Origin: Legionella sp. PC997
GTDB lineage: Bacteria; Pseudomonadota; Gammaproteobacteria; Legionellales; Legionellaceae
DNA length: 64,000 nt
Direction of reading: 5' to 3'
NCBI RefSeq assembly: GCF_014109825.1
Contig: NZ_CP059576.1
Span: 2,382,001 to 2,446,000, forward strand
This document shows positions 49,682 to 58,894 of the stretch, one piece after another. A model generated the notes under the pieces. The model searched no databases and was not told where the DNA came from. It worked only from the letters and a program-made list of their open reading frames with translations. The translations under genes and the position numbers were made by a program. Within the stretch, counting starts at the first letter, position 1. Every line of letters begins with the position of its first letter.

Positions 49682-51630
49682 GCTTTTAACTCCTGTACAG
49701 CACCCACAACCGACTGTCTTTTTTGATAATATCGTCTGTCAGTCAATGCAAAAAAGCCACCCGCTAAAATCATGAATCCACCTGCCCAAATCCAGCGGAT
49801 TAAAGGTTTATAATAGAGTCTTACCGACCATGAATCACTCGTTAATGGTTCACCGAGGGCAATGTAAATATCTCTAAAAGGTGTTACATCAATTGCCGAT
49901 TCAGTCATAGGCATTTGCCCTATTGTGTACAGCCTTTTCTCAGGATAAATCATCTTCGTCCTACCTTGATAATTTATTTTAAATTGCGCTTTGGTTCCTT
50001 TATAGTTAGGGCCTGATAATGACTCTTGCTGCACAAACTCGATAGAATAACCTTGCAGGCTAACCTTTTTCCCTGGCTCCATTTGCACATCATCTTGCAC
50101 GCCATACGCTGTGGACACTGCTATACCAATTACCGTAGTAGCCACACCTAAATGCGCTAGAATCATTCCCCAATAAGCTTGCCCTACCTGAAATAAGCCA
50201 CGCTCGTAAATCCGTTTGTAAGCCGCTTGAATCGTGCTTAAAATCACCCAGGAAGCCAGACTTAAACCCATAAAGGCAGCAATGTCAAATTCTCTGGAAG
50301 TAGTAAGCAATAAAACGAAAGGAAATAAAACACTGAGAAATGCAGTTTTCCAAAGTTTCTTTAACACATCTCGCCAACGATCACTATTCCATCTTAAATG
50401 AATACCAATTCCCATCAATAACAAAAGAGGAATCATCAATGGAACAAAAACCGCATTAAAATAAGGAGCGCCTACAGATAATTTACCCAGTCCTAATCCT
50501 TCAACAAGCAGCGGATATACTGTTCCCATTAAAACAGTAAGCATAATTACCACTAAAAAAACGTTATTTAATAACAAAGCACTTTCTCTCGAAAAAGGAC
50601 TTGGGTTACTGCCTGACTGCAAATTTTGTGCTCTAAAGAGAAACAATAATAAAGATCCGCCAATAACAAATATTAAAAAACCTAAAATGTATAATCCACG
50701 CTGTGGATCTACAGCAAAGGCATGAACTGAGGTGAGAACACCGGAACGTACCAGAAAAGTACCAATTAAACTTAAAGAAAATGCTGCAATTGCCAACAAC
50801 ATAGTCCACGCTTTAAATTGTTGACGTTGCTCCGTAACTGCCAAAGAATGCAATAAAGCAGTTCCTACTAGCCAAGGCATAAACGAAGCATTCTCTACTG
50901 GGTCCCAAAACCACCACCCTCCCCAGCCTAATTCACGATAGGCCCACCAACTTCCTAAAGTAATCCCTGCAGTTAAACAACACCAGGCAGCTAGAGTCCA
51001 GGGCCTAGTCCATTTGGACCAACTGGTTTCTACCTTTCCAGCCCAAAGTGCTGCAATAGCAAAAGCAAAAGCAACTGAAAAACCAACATAGCCCATATAC
51101 AACATGGGTGGATGAAATAAAAATCCGGGGTCTTGTAACAGAGGGTTTAAATCACGGCCCTGAGTATCTAAAACTTGAAATTGACGTAAAAAAGGATTGG
51201 AGGTGGTTAGTAAAAACAAAATAAAACCTATACTAAGCCATCCAAGAACTACTAAAACGCGAGTCCGCATCGCCTTGTCGAGTCCTGTACTGCAAAAGGC
51301 TACAAGTAACATCCAAAAACTAAGAATGCCGACCCATAACAGCATAGAACCCTCATGCCCACCCCAAACAGCGCAAAGTTTGTAAAACCAAGGTAAGGAA
51401 ATACTGGAATTACTAAGTACATAAATTACTGAAAAATCATTCTTTAAAAAACAAAGAGTAAGGAACAAATAAGACAAGGCAATAAAGAAAAACTGGGAAA
51501 CCACATAAATGCCTGCAGCGTCCATCCAGTTACTGCGTTTTAATTGCAACCCTGCAAGCGGAACCAATGCAAGCATTATGGAAGAAAGTAAAGCCAAAAT
51601 TAAAGAAAAAACCCCTAATTCTGCAATCAT
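49678..51630 (-). CDS. ccmF: heme lyase CcmF
   Basis: The protein is 650 aa, full length, with about 15 membrane helices. The tryptophan-rich heme-handling WWD motif is [46 protein letters not shown] and [19 protein letters not shown] near the end are standard. CcmF, with CcmH, attaches heme to CXXCH motifs of apocytochrome c. It overlaps ccmE and ccmG by 4 bases at either end. Confidence 0.97.
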   Translation of the reverse strand: MIAELGVFSLILALLSSIMLALVPLAGLQLKRSNWMDAAGIYVVSQFFFIALSYLFLTLCFLKNDFSVIYVLSNSSISLPWFYKLCAVWGGHEGSMLLWVGILSFWMLLVAFCSTGLDKAMRTRVLVVLGWLSIGFILFLLTTSNPFLRQFQVLDTQGRDLNPLLQDPGFLFHPPMLYMGYVGFSVAFAFAIAALWAGKVETSWSKWTRPWTLAAWCCLTAGITLGSWWAYRELGWGGWWFWDPVENASFMPWLVGTALLHSLAVTEQRQQFKAWTMLLAIAAFSLSLIGTFLVRSGVLTSVHAFAVDPQRGLYILGFLIFVIGGSLLLFLFRAQNLQSGSNPSPFSRESALLLNNVFLVVIMLTVLMGTVYPLLVEGLGLGKLSVGAPYFNAVFVPLMIPLLLLMGIGIHLRWNSDRWRDVLKKLWKTAFLSVLFPFVLLLTTSREFDIAAFMGLSLASWVILSTIQAAYKRIYERGLFQVGQAYWGMILAHLGVATTVIGIAVSTAYGVQDDVQMEPGKKVSLQGYSIEFVQQESLSGPNYKGTKAQFKINYQGRTKMIYPEKRLYTIGQMPMTESAIDVTPFRDIYIALGEPLTSDSWSVRLYYKPLIRWIWAGGFMILAGGFFALTDRRYYQKRQSVVGAVQELKA

Positions 51631-52058
51631 GAGTGTACCTTTTTAGATAAAGCGGCTTTCACTTCCGGCGGCATATAATTTGCATCATGTTTCGCCAATA
51701 CTTGTGAGGCACGAAAATGTTGATTATCAAGCAGCTGCCCTTCAGCAACTACCCCCTGCCCCTCTCGAAACAAATCAGGAAGAATTCCCATATAAGTTAC
51801 GGTAATTGTTTGATCAAAATCAGTTATTTTAAACGTTACATTCAAACTATTTTTCGAACGGACGATGGAACCTTTCTCTACCATACCCCCTACTCGAATT
51901 GTATGTTGTTTTGGTGCTTCCCCTGCTACAACTTGGGTTGGAGCATAAAACAGGCTGATATTTTGCCTTAAAGCATATAGAACCAACGCCGCAGCAATGG
52001 ATAAAATAGACAAGCTAAATGCGAGAATCTTTATCTTGCGTCTGCGTACTGGAGTCAT
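51627..52058 (-). CDS. ccmE: heme chaperone CcmE
   Basis: The protein is 143 aa. An N-terminal anchor ([19 protein letters not shown]) is followed by an OB fold. The heme-linking histidine is His124 in [13 protein letters not shown], with the nearby Tyr also conserved. CcmE takes heme from CcmC covalently and passes it to CcmF. The start follows the ccmD stop by 2 bases. Confidence 0.96.
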   Translation of the reverse strand: MTPVRRRKIKILAFSLSILSIAAALVLYALRQNISLFYAPTQVVAGEAPKQHTIRVGGMVEKGSIVRSKNSLNVTFKITDFDQTITVTYMGILPDLFREGQGVVAEGQLLDNQHFRASQVLAKHDANYMPPEVKAALSKKVHS

Positions 52059-52060
52059 TT

Positions 52061-52219
52061 TTATCGCTTAAACCATTGTTGTAATTTTTGACGTGTTTGT
52101 TTTCCTTTCCATTTCATACCTAATAAATTCATTACTAAAACAACACAAACCAAACCATAAGCAGGCCAGACATAGATGGAATACCCCCCCATTGCCAACC
52201 ATTCTAAAAATTGATTCAT
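52061..52219 (-). CDS. ccmD: heme exporter protein CcmD (52 aa)
   Basis: This small gene is read directly from the sequence. It begins [20 protein letters not shown], continues through one membrane helix ([15 protein letters not shown]) and ends in a basic tail with Gln and Lys. The GGY..YVWPAY pattern is the CcmD signature. CcmD helps release holo-CcmE from CcmABC. The ATG overlaps the ccmC stop by 4 bases (ATGA), and the stop lies 2 bases before ccmE. Confidence 0.93.
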   Translation of the reverse strand: MNQFLEWLAMGGYSIYVWPAYGLVCVVLVMNLLGMKWKGKQTRQKLQQWFKR

Positions 52220-52959
52220 TTAACTTCCCCTTCAAACTGAACCTTGACCCAAGCTTGTCTTTTTTCCCTAATTAACAATTCTTGACGTGCTTTCTCTAAA
52301 ATAATCCACAGACAATATAAAAAAAATCCAGCTATGGTTATCAATAAAGGATATAACATGCTCCCATCAATTTTAGGTTTGGCAAAAACTGATAAAGTAG
52401 ATCCTTGGTGTAAGGTATTCCACCAATAAACGGAATAATGAATAATTGGTAAGTCAATAATTCCAACTAAGGTTAAGATGGCAATAATTTTGTCACCATC
52501 TTCTTTGTTTTTAATAGCATAATGAGTTGCTAAAATCGCAGCATAAAGCAATAAAAGGATCAATTCAGACGTTAAACGAGCATCCCAAACCCACCAAGCG
52601 CCCCACATGGGTTTCCCCCAAATACTTCCGGTGACCAGCGCCAGAAAAGCCATACTAAGACCAATTTGGGCCACAATATTAATTAAAAGACCGGCGATTT
52701 TAATACGCCACACCAAAAGCAATACCGCTAAAAATCCCATCCAGGCGTAAAGCATCATGGACAAAAATGCACTGGGAACATGGACATAGATAATTCGAAA
52801 TGCATCGCCTTGTTGATAATCAGGCGGTGTAAATACCAATCCCCAAATAATACCAACAAGTAACGTTACTAAAGCACCCACTGCTAAGATTGGAGTGAGA
52901 CGTCCAGTAAAACTATAAAATAACTTAGGCGAAGCCAGTTGGTATAATAATTTCCACAT
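52216..52959 (-). CDS. ccmC: heme exporter permease CcmC
   Basis: The protein is about 247 aa with six membrane helices. The WWD motif reads WGAWWVWDARLTSELIL, with the flanking heme-ligand histidines in YVHVPSA and IIHYSVYWWNTLHQG. ATG 52959 (MWKLLYQLASP) matches the usual family start; an in-frame TTG at 52977 is less likely. CcmC loads heme onto CcmE. Unlike the other junctions in this operon, the gap to ccmB upstream is about 200 bases and contains an inverted-repeat element. Confidence 0.96.
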   Translation of the reverse strand: MWKLLYQLASPKLFYSFTGRLTPILAVGALVTLLVGIIWGLVFTPPDYQQGDAFRIIYVHVPSAFLSMMLYAWMGFLAVLLLVWRIKIAGLLINIVAQIGLSMAFLALVTGSIWGKPMWGAWWVWDARLTSELILLLLYAAILATHYAIKNKEDGDKIIAILTLVGIIDLPIIHYSVYWWNTLHQGSTLSVFAKPKIDGSMLYPLLITIAGFFLYCLWIILEKARQELLIREKRQAWVKVQFEGEVK

Positions 52960-53022
52960 AGGAATAATTGAAATCAAAAAAACCGGATTTTATCACGTAT
53001 CCACCTATTCGCAAACACTTAC

Positions 53023-53161
53023 GGTCTGTTTCCCTTTCGCTAGCTTGAGCCCAAATGGCTCGATTTGCGACTACTGAAGCGCAGCATACATAAAGTATGT
53101 GAGCATCGGAACGCAGAAAATCGGGACAGTTTGGGCAAGCTAGTAGAAAGGGAAACAGACC
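53023..53161. mobile_element. long imperfect inverted-repeat element between ccmB and ccmC
   Basis: The ends GGTCTGTTTCCCTTTC (53023-53038) and GAAAGGGAAACAGACC (53146-53161) are perfect complements. Pairing continues inward with TAGCTTG / CAAGCTA, GCCCAAA / TTTGGGC, and gaps, to a central CATACATAAAGTATG palindrome. The element has no coding capacity, so it resembles a MITE or a transcript hairpin. The right end overlaps the last two bases of the ccmB region. An 8-base direct repeat ACCTATTC occurs at 53003-53010 and 53159-53166; whether it is a target duplication is unclear. Confidence 0.65.
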
Positions 53162-53841
53162 TATTCAATGTGACTGATACGCATAACACCGGCTATTGCA
53201 TAGGGTAAAAAACCCGTAGCCATCACAGACATTGCTAATAATAAGGCCAAATAGGCACTTATGGGCAGTCCTTGCATGGCAATATTTAAAGTTCCACTTC
53301 CAAAAATAAGTAAGGGCAAGGTTAATGGTAATAAAATCAAAGCCATTAAAAGACCTTTTTGATTGACTCCAACACCAAAGGCAGCTGCCAAGGCACAAAG
53401 AAAAAGCAAAGCGGGGGTTCCACAAATAATAGTCAGCGCAAGAACTTCTGTTTCCCATGCGGTCAATGAAAACAATAAAGCAATTAAAGGGCATAAAACA
53501 AGTAAAGGGAGTAAATTGAATAACCAGTGCGCAATTACTTTTGCACTAATCAATAAAGGTAATGAAAGACCGGATACAATCCATTGTTCAATTACGCCAT
53601 GCTCGTAATCTTGCTGAAATAAACGCTCTGCTGAGAGCAGTAACGAGAAAAGTATTGCCATCCAAACCATACCAGGAGCTATAGTCCTAAGCAAGGTAAC
53701 TTCTGGCTTCACGGTGAGAGGAAACATAAACAGAAAAATTAATAAAAATAAGCATGAATTGACTAAAAAACGAATTTGTCGTACTTGAATAAGCAGCTCA
53801 CGCTTGCATTGGTTAGTAAATAAAGCAAAAGCTGAAATCAT
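53161..53841 (-). CDS. ccmB: heme exporter permease CcmB
   Basis: The protein is 226 aa with six membrane helices, full length. It begins MISAFALFTNQCKRELLIQVRQ, with LAPGMVW-like TIAPGMVWMAILFSLLLSAE and YEHGVIEQWIVSGLSL, the family boxes. With CcmA and CcmC it forms the ABC complex that releases holo-CcmE. It overlaps ccmA by 4 bases. The stop codon sits at the edge of the inverted-repeat element. Confidence 0.95.
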   Translation of the reverse strand: MISAFALFTNQCKRELLIQVRQIRFLVNSCLFLLIFLFMFPLTVKPEVTLLRTIAPGMVWMAILFSLLLSAERLFQQDYEHGVIEQWIVSGLSLPLLISAKVIAHWLFNLLPLLVLCPLIALLFSLTAWETEVLALTIICGTPALLFLCALAAAFGVGVNQKGLLMALILLPLTLPLLIFGSGTLNIAMQGLPISAYLALLLAMSVMATGFLPYAIAGVMRISHIE

Positions 53842-54467
53842 AAAGAATACTCCTCATAATCAGAGGAGCTGAGTGGTAATTGTTGGTGCGAAGTCAATAT
53901 AACGGAACCACCCTGCTTCCGATGCGCGGCTATTTTATCCATAATTCTAACTATTGACTTATCATCCAGTGCCACTAAAGGCTCATCTAGTAGCCACAAT
54001 TTGACCTTTGAAAACCACAAGCGTAGCAATCCTGCTTGTCTACGCTGTCCTGCAGATAATAAGCCACAGGGGGTATTAAGATGATGTTCCAGTTTAAAAA
54101 TTGCAGCCAACTCTTCTAAAGAGATAAATTTATCTTTCTTCATACCAGGCAAAAAGGTGGAAGGATAATGAAGATCAAAAAAACAATTTTCTTTTAACGT
54201 CAAGTTAGGATTAATCCCTGTTTTGTGACCTACAAAACATACTTGGCGTTGATAAGCCGCTCGATCGTGATCAATATTTTGACCAAAAAATTGAATTTCA
54301 CCGTAATGCGGATGATATAAACCGGCTATTAATTTCAGTAAGGTCGTCTTACCAGCACCATTTCTCCCTCGTAGATGAATTAACCCACCTGATGGCAAAT
54401 GAAAAGCTACCTTCTTTAAAAGAGGCTGCTCCTGGTAATCAAAATCAAGGTTAATCACATCGAGCAT
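53838..54467 (-). CDS. ccmA: heme exporter ATP-binding protein CcmA
   Basis: The protein is about 209 aa, the ABC ATPase of the CcmABCD complex. Walker A is GRNGAGKTTLL (34-44), the signature is LSAGQRRQAGLLRLW, and Walker B is LWLLDEPLVALD, with the switch His in LTSHQQ. ATG 54467 (MLDVINLDFDY) is the family start; the longer frame to 54572 runs through a palindromic repeat and is rejected. It is the first gene of the ccm operon. Confidence 0.96.
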   Translation of the reverse strand: MLDVINLDFDYQEQPLLKKVAFHLPSGGLIHLRGRNGAGKTTLLKLIAGLYHPHYGEIQFFGQNIDHDRAAYQRQVCFVGHKTGINPNLTLKENCFFDLHYPSTFLPGMKKDKFISLEELAAIFKLEHHLNTPCGLLSAGQRRQAGLLRLWFSKVKLWLLDEPLVALDDKSIVRIMDKIAAHRKQGGSVILTSHQQLPLSSSDYEEYSL

Positions 54468-54502
54468 AGATAAATAATACACTTCATTGGTTGGTTTTAA
54501 GT

Positions 54503-54580
54503 AGCCTAGGTGCTGCACAGCGGAACCGGAAAATTTAGGTCTCCTAAATTCCCGAGTTCCGCAATGCTGCACTGGGGGCT
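54503..54580. repeat. intergenic palindromic repeat upstream of ccmA
   Basis: AGCCTAGGTGCTGCACAGCG...AATTTAGG and CCTAAATT...CTGCACTGGGGGCT form a long imperfect hairpin with a 3-base tip. It belongs to the same GCAGCG/GGAACC family as the copies at 7396 and 26143. It lies between ccmA and the RhoGAP-like gene, both minus strand, and may end the upstream transcript. Confidence 0.6.
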
Positions 54581-54626
54581 AAACTTTATAAAGAAATACT
54601 ACTCGAACTAAAAAACAAAACAAGTT

Positions 54627-55580
54627 TTATTTCATTTGCAAAGATTGTTCAAACTCCAGATCGCTTTTTCGTTCAGCGACCATCTCTCTGAAAGCAATTA
54701 CCGAAGAGGTGTCACGTCCTAAAATCCAAGTTGTAAACCCTTGGCTTGTAGCAAGAACCTCATATTCTTTCGTTTTAGTTAACCTCTCTATGGTTTGCTC
54801 CAAATTATCTAAGGTTGTTTTTTCAAGTTGTTTTTTAAAATTCAACAAAATTCGGCTTTTTAAATGATCACCTTTAAACTGTGTATAAATACCACCTAAT
54901 TTCTCCCCTTTTGCCTCGAAGAAGTGATATCTATTTTCTGATCGATTATTTACTTGAGCCTCATAATGTGTACTTAACAAATTAAAATTAGGTCTAGTTA
55001 ACTGCGATACGTTGTCAATTAAATCCGCGCAAATTGTATTTTGTTTTTCAGCTTGCTCCATAGCCGCTTTCGGAACATTTAAATCAATCAATGGAAAAAT
55101 GTTAGGACCAAACATTCTGCCTAAATTCTCAGATCCCATCTGAGTAGCTTCCTTTTTTTTGCTCACTTTGTTTAATAGGGTCAACAAGCAATAAGCAATT
55201 TTCTGATTGCTCTCTGATTTTCCTTTTAATATATATTTGATAACTTCTAGATAATTATCTTTTTGGTTTTTAGCTTCGTTTAAGGTATTAAATTGGACCG
55301 AACTAAACAAGGCCTCATCATGACCTTGTAACGCACCTAAACTTGATTTGAGTAGTTGGGCACATTCAGAAATAGACATTCCGGTGAAATCTGCTTTTCC
55401 TTCTTCTATTTCAGCAATTTTGGCCTTACGTTGTGGCTCTGTTAACGCGGCTACACGAAAAAGCCCTATAGGGAGAGCTTTTTCATTTTTTAACTCAGTA
55501 TCTATTAGTTTGATTAGCTTTAAACTAGCATCCTGCAAGTGTTCAATTTTCTTTTGTCTTAATTTTGCATTGGATGGCAT
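54627..55580 (-). CDS. RhoGAP-domain protein; candidate Dot/Icm effector
   Basis: The protein is 317 aa. Residues about 35-165 match the eukaryotic RhoGAP fold: GLFRVAA with the arginine finger Arg42, then CAQLLKSSLGAL with Lys78, a short helix region (YCLLTLLNKVS) and NLGRMFGPNIF with Asn160. These three residues correspond to Arg85, Lys122 and Asn194 of p50RhoGAP, with similar spacing. Such domains speed GTP hydrolysis by Rho-family GTPases, which bacteria lack, so a host target is inferred. The C-terminal 150 residues are unknown and end in a charged tail (ERKSDLEFEQSLQMK) fitting a Dot/Icm signal. There is no Sec signal. It is divergent from sohB. Confidence 0.78.
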   Translation of the reverse strand: MPSNAKLRQKKIEHLQDASLKLIKLIDTELKNEKALPIGLFRVAALTEPQRKAKIAEIEEGKADFTGMSISECAQLLKSSLGALQGHDEALFSSVQFNTLNEAKNQKDNYLEVIKYILKGKSESNQKIAYCLLTLLNKVSKKKEATQMGSENLGRMFGPNIFPLIDLNVPKAAMEQAEKQNTICADLIDNVSQLTRPNFNLLSTHYEAQVNNRSENRYHFFEAKGEKLGGIYTQFKGDHLKSRILLNFKKQLEKTTLDNLEQTIERLTKTKEYEVLATSQGFTTWILGRDTSSVIAFREMVAERKSDLEFEQSLQMK

Positions 55581-55677
55581 AATGTTATCTTCTCCTATTT
55601 TTAATGTAGTAGTGAACTAACTCTTGCGAACTCTCTTATTGAGAGCCATAATTTCGTTTTTATTTTTAAGGTTAATG

Positions 55678-56613
55678 ATGGAATTTTTAGCACAATACGG
55701 TATGTTTCTTTTAAAATCAGTGACTGTAGTGATTGCCTTTCTCATAATATTTGCAGGTTTCTTTTCCCTAAGCCGCAAACCCAAACCTAAACTTGAAATA
55801 ACATCCTTAAATAAGCAACATGAGCATATCATAAACATAATGAACAAAGAAGTGCTTGGCAAAAAAACACCCAAACCGAAAAAAAATAAAGAAGAACAAC
55901 CCACTCTTTTTGTTCTTGATTTCCATGGAGACATGCGAGCCTCTCAGGTAGAACAACTTAGAGAGGAAATAACGGCAATTCTCTCCATTGCAAAAGCTGG
56001 GGACGAAGTTTTAGTTCGACTGGATAGCCCTGGTGGTGTAGTCAATAGCTACGGTTTGGCTGCCTCACAGCTCCAACGTATTCGCGATCGAAATATTCCT
56101 TTGACGGTAAGTATTGATAAAATGGCTGCCAGTGGTGGGTATTTAATGTCCTGTGTAGCCAATAAAATTATTGCAGCACCTTTTGCGATTATAGGCTCTA
56201 TAGGTGTAGTAGCCCAAATTCCTAATTTCCATCGATGGCTTAAAAAACATGATATTGATGTAGAATTGTTAACCGCTGGAGAATATAAACGGACCTTAAC
56301 ACTCTTCGGTGAAAATACTGAAAAAGGAAAGAAAAAAGCTCAGGATGATCTCGAAAAAATTCATGCGGCATTCAGAAATTACGTGGCTGCAAATCGAGAG
56401 CAACTTGATATCGATCAGGTTTCCACAGGAGAACATTGGCTAGCCAAAGATGCATTTGATCTGAAACTCGTCGATAAACTCTGCACTAGTGATGACTATA
56501 TCATCGAAAAAATAGCGAACTATAAGGCATTTAAATTAACCGTGCCTCCCAAAGCGTCTCTAGCCAATAAATTACTTAAACCAGCAGCACGACTGATGCA
56601 CCCTTGGGGATAA
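55678..56613 (+). CDS. sohB: inner-membrane S49-family peptidase SohB
   Basis: The protein is about 311 aa. An N-terminal membrane helix (FLLKSVTVVIAFLIIFAGFF) is followed by a polar linker and the S49 protease domain. The domain has DFHGDMRASQ, LDSPGGVVNSYG, the Ser nucleophile in MAASGGYLMSC, and the Lys in TAGEYKRTLTLFGEN. SohB resembles SppA and degrades membrane or periplasmic peptides. ATG 55678 is chosen (MEFLAQYGMF); a second ATG lies 3 bases before it, and TAAGG precedes both. The longer frame from 55624 is not family-like. Confidence 0.93.
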   Translation: MEFLAQYGMFLLKSVTVVIAFLIIFAGFFSLSRKPKPKLEITSLNKQHEHIINIMNKEVLGKKTPKPKKNKEEQPTLFVLDFHGDMRASQVEQLREEITAILSIAKAGDEVLVRLDSPGGVVNSYGLAASQLQRIRDRNIPLTVSIDKMAASGGYLMSCVANKIIAAPFAIIGSIGVVAQIPNFHRWLKKHDIDVELLTAGEYKRTLTLFGENTEKGKKKAQDDLEKIHAAFRNYVAANREQLDIDQVSTGEHWLAKDAFDLKLVDKLCTSDDYIIEKIANYKAFKLTVPPKASLANKLLKPAARLMHPWG

Positions 56614-56934
56614 AAGAACCGCAGGGACATTTCTATATTAATGTTCTTGCTAATAAGTCATACCCAGGGTTTAGATCTCCCGTGATTTTTGATGTCATTC
56701 CCGCGAAGGCGGGAATCTATTTTTAAATAATTCCTCACTGCATTTATGAGAATGCATTCCTTCCTGAGCGGGAATAAGAAAAAAGGGAAGATTCCTCAGG
56801 AATAAGAACAACACACCCCAAGATTCGGCAGCAGAATTAGGAACTAAAAAGCTTTAAGATTCAAAATACTGGAGGAACTGCTGAATTTGAGATAATGGTA
56901 TATAATTAACTTAGATTACATAAGGGAGTGCGCT
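56614..56934. other. 321-base intergenic region with REP-like hairpins
   Basis: It contains no gene that I can see. The hairpins at 56697-56803 are listed separately. Just after the sohB stop is TACCCAGGGTT, a fragment like the other repeat family. A promoter for the proline-rich gene at 56935 should lie in the last 60 bases, where GGTATATAATT occurs. Confidence 0.5.
56697..56803. repeat. cluster of three ATTCC..GGAAT hairpins (dRS3/REP-like)
   Basis: ATTCCCGCGAAGGCGGGAAT (56697-56716) is a perfect 8-bp stem with a GAAG loop and fits the ATTCCC-N8-GGGAAT pattern known as dRS3 in Neisseria. ATTCC..GGAAT follows at 56756-56775, and ATTCCTCAGGAAT at 56791-56803. Confidence 0.65.
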
Positions 56935-57303
56935 ATGAGTGACTTTAAATCAAAACTACCTGACCTCAAAGAATTAGCTTCAATGACAAGCAAGTTATTT
57001 ACAGATATTAAAAAAAGTGTTGGTGAAATCGTTCAAACTTATAAAGAAAATAGAGCACAAGAAGCAGAGGATGCAGCAAAAGCAGAGCAAGCAAATGTAG
57101 AACCGGTTAAAGAAACTAAATCTAAAAAACCTGTTGAAGAACATGTACCTACAGAACCTACTCAAGTTGATCCTGTTCCACCGGTTAAATCTGCCCCACC
57201 AGTTGAGCCTATTCCACCGGTTGAACCTGTACCACCAGTTGAGCCTGAACCACCCATTGTAACTCCAGAAGAGTCCAAAACTGATGACACAAACCGTAAG
57301 TAG
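56935..57303 (+). CDS. small proline-rich protein with PPVEP repeats, function unknown
   Basis: The protein is 122 aa. The N-terminal 50 residues look like an amphipathic helix (LKELASMTSKLFTDIKKSVGEIV). An Ala/Glu/Lys-rich stretch follows, then PPV(E/K) repeats between about 80 and 108 (PPVKSAPPVEPIPPVEPVPP). The C-terminus is acidic. There is no signal peptide or membrane helix. GGGAG lies 9 bases before the ATG. The repeats probably form a polyproline-II spacer; the gene may be variable in copy number between strains. It is not a recognised family. Confidence 0.6.
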   Translation: MSDFKSKLPDLKELASMTSKLFTDIKKSVGEIVQTYKENRAQEAEDAAKAEQANVEPVKETKSKKPVEEHVPTEPTQVDPVPPVKSAPPVEPIPPVEPVPPVEPEPPIVTPEESKTDDTNRK

Positions 57304-57322
57304 TCTTACGGATCATAATCTT

Positions 57323-57350
57323 TCCTGGGTGAAGCGCAGCGAAACCCGGG
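57323..57350. repeat. single arm of the intergenic repeat family
   Basis: CCTGGGTGAAGCGCAGCG followed by AAACCCGGGA is the cleanest copy of the consensus in the window. It lies between the convergent proline-rich gene and fleQ. Confidence 0.55.
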
Positions 57351-57409
57351 AGATACCTATTTAATATCCAACTAATAATCACACCCAAATTTCTAAGGTC
57401 ACCATCGTT

Positions 57410-58822
57410 TCAAACTCGTTCGGGCCGCGTCAGTCCATATTTGCGCATTTTTTCTACCAAAGTAGTTCGCCTCATATTCAAATAACTCGCAGCATGTGCA
57501 ACTACCCAATCTGACTCATTTAAGGCTTGGCTAATAAGAGCTAATTCAGTTTTCACTAGATGTTCTTTTAAGTCGATCCCCTCAGTACCCGAAATTTGCT
57601 CTTGACTCATTACGTCAAATAAGGCTTCTCGTTCAGAACTTGATGTATCAGATCCTGTTTGCGAAGGTTTATAGCCACCTCGTATCTTTTGTGGTAAATC
57701 CTCTTCACTCAAAATTCCTTTTGGATATAAAATAGTTAAACGCTCTACTAGATTAGCTAACTCCCTAATATTACCAGGCCAACTATACTGGCTTAAGGAA
57801 GCCATAGCATCGGGCATTAAGCGTACGCTAGGTCTGTTTTCGCTCTCAATACGAGAGATCAACTCATTAAATAATAATGGAATGTCCTCAGCTCGCTCTC
57901 TTAAAGGAGGCATTTCTATAGGAAAGACGTTAAGCCTATAAAATAAATCCTCTCTAAATTTTCCTTCTTTAATTGCTTCTTCCAAATTTCTATGCGTGGC
58001 AGCAATAATCCTTACATTTACATCAATACTTTTATTGGAACCTACTCGTTCAAAACAACGCTCCTGTAATACTCGCAATAGTTTTACTTGCATAGGTAAT
58101 GGCATATCACCTATTTCATCAAGGAATAAAGTACCACCATTTGCTAATTCAAATCGTCCTTGACGGGATGTAATCGCACCAGTAAACGCACCTTTCTCAT
58201 GTCCGAATAATTCACTTTCAAGCAATTCTCCGGGAATGGCACCGCAGTTAATAGGAATAAATGGCCTAGTGGCTCGTGAGGATAGAGTATGGATATTACG
58301 TGCTACAACCTCTTTACCAGTTCCAGATTCTCCAAGAATTAGAACACTTGCTTCAGTATCAGATACTTGCTCTATTAATCTGCGAACATTACGAATACTG
58401 ACACTATTACCTACGAGGCTGCGCAGTAAGGGATTTTTATGATTATTGAGTACAATCGATTTGACTGCTTCTTTTGCAATCTGGCATTGATGCAAAGACT
58501 CCATTATTTGAGCATAAGTAAATGGGAAGGGTTGGCAAGCAACAACATTACGTAAAAGGCACTGAGTATTATTCAATTTTTGACCCACAAGAATCACTGG
58601 AACCTTGGGAAATCTATTCACCAAAGAATCCAGCTCATTTATAGTCTCCTGGGTTGCTTCGCTAGCACCCAACAGAATAACATTAGGCTCAAAATCAGCA
58701 ATTTGCCACTCACGGTACTTACTGACTTCAGTAGATTCACCGATAAAATCAAGTATTGTTCGCAGCGTGTTGCCGCGACGTTCATTATTATCAATGATAA
58801 AAACTATGTCATTAATACTCAT
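57410..58822 (-). CDS. fleQ: sigma-54-dependent regulator FleQ
   Basis: The protein is 470 aa. The N-terminal receiver-like FleQ domain (about 1-125) is followed by the AAA+ domain with Walker A GESGTGKE (164-171), the sigma-54 contact loop GAFTGA (211-216) and Walker B LFLDEIGD. The C-terminal Fis-type helix-turn-helix is at NESDWVVAHAASYLNMRRTTLVEKMRKYGL. In Legionella and Pseudomonas FleQ is the master activator of flagellar genes and responds to c-di-GMP. ATG 58822 (MSINDIVFI) is preferred to 58858. No flagellar genes are in the window. Confidence 0.93.
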   Translation of the reverse strand: MSINDIVFIIDNNERRGNTLRTILDFIGESTEVSKYREWQIADFEPNVILLGASEATQETINELDSLVNRFPKVPVILVGQKLNNTQCLLRNVVACQPFPFTYAQIMESLHQCQIAKEAVKSIVLNNHKNPLLRSLVGNSVSIRNVRRLIEQVSDTEASVLILGESGTGKEVVARNIHTLSSRATRPFIPINCGAIPGELLESELFGHEKGAFTGAITSRQGRFELANGGTLFLDEIGDMPLPMQVKLLRVLQERCFERVGSNKSIDVNVRIIAATHRNLEEAIKEGKFREDLFYRLNVFPIEMPPLRERAEDIPLLFNELISRIESENRPSVRLMPDAMASLSQYSWPGNIRELANLVERLTILYPKGILSEEDLPQKIRGGYKPSQTGSDTSSSEREALFDVMSQEQISGTEGIDLKEHLVKTELALISQALNESDWVVAHAASYLNMRRTTLVEKMRKYGLTRPERV

Positions 58823-58894
58823 AAACTTATCCTTAAGTTTTATAACCCCACCTATCATTCCTTCTCCTAAAAAGAGAAAGAGTTCAACAATTTA

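Noticed and set aside
54468-54572. Longer N-terminus for CcmA
   Set aside because: The added 35 residues are translated from an intergenic palindromic repeat.
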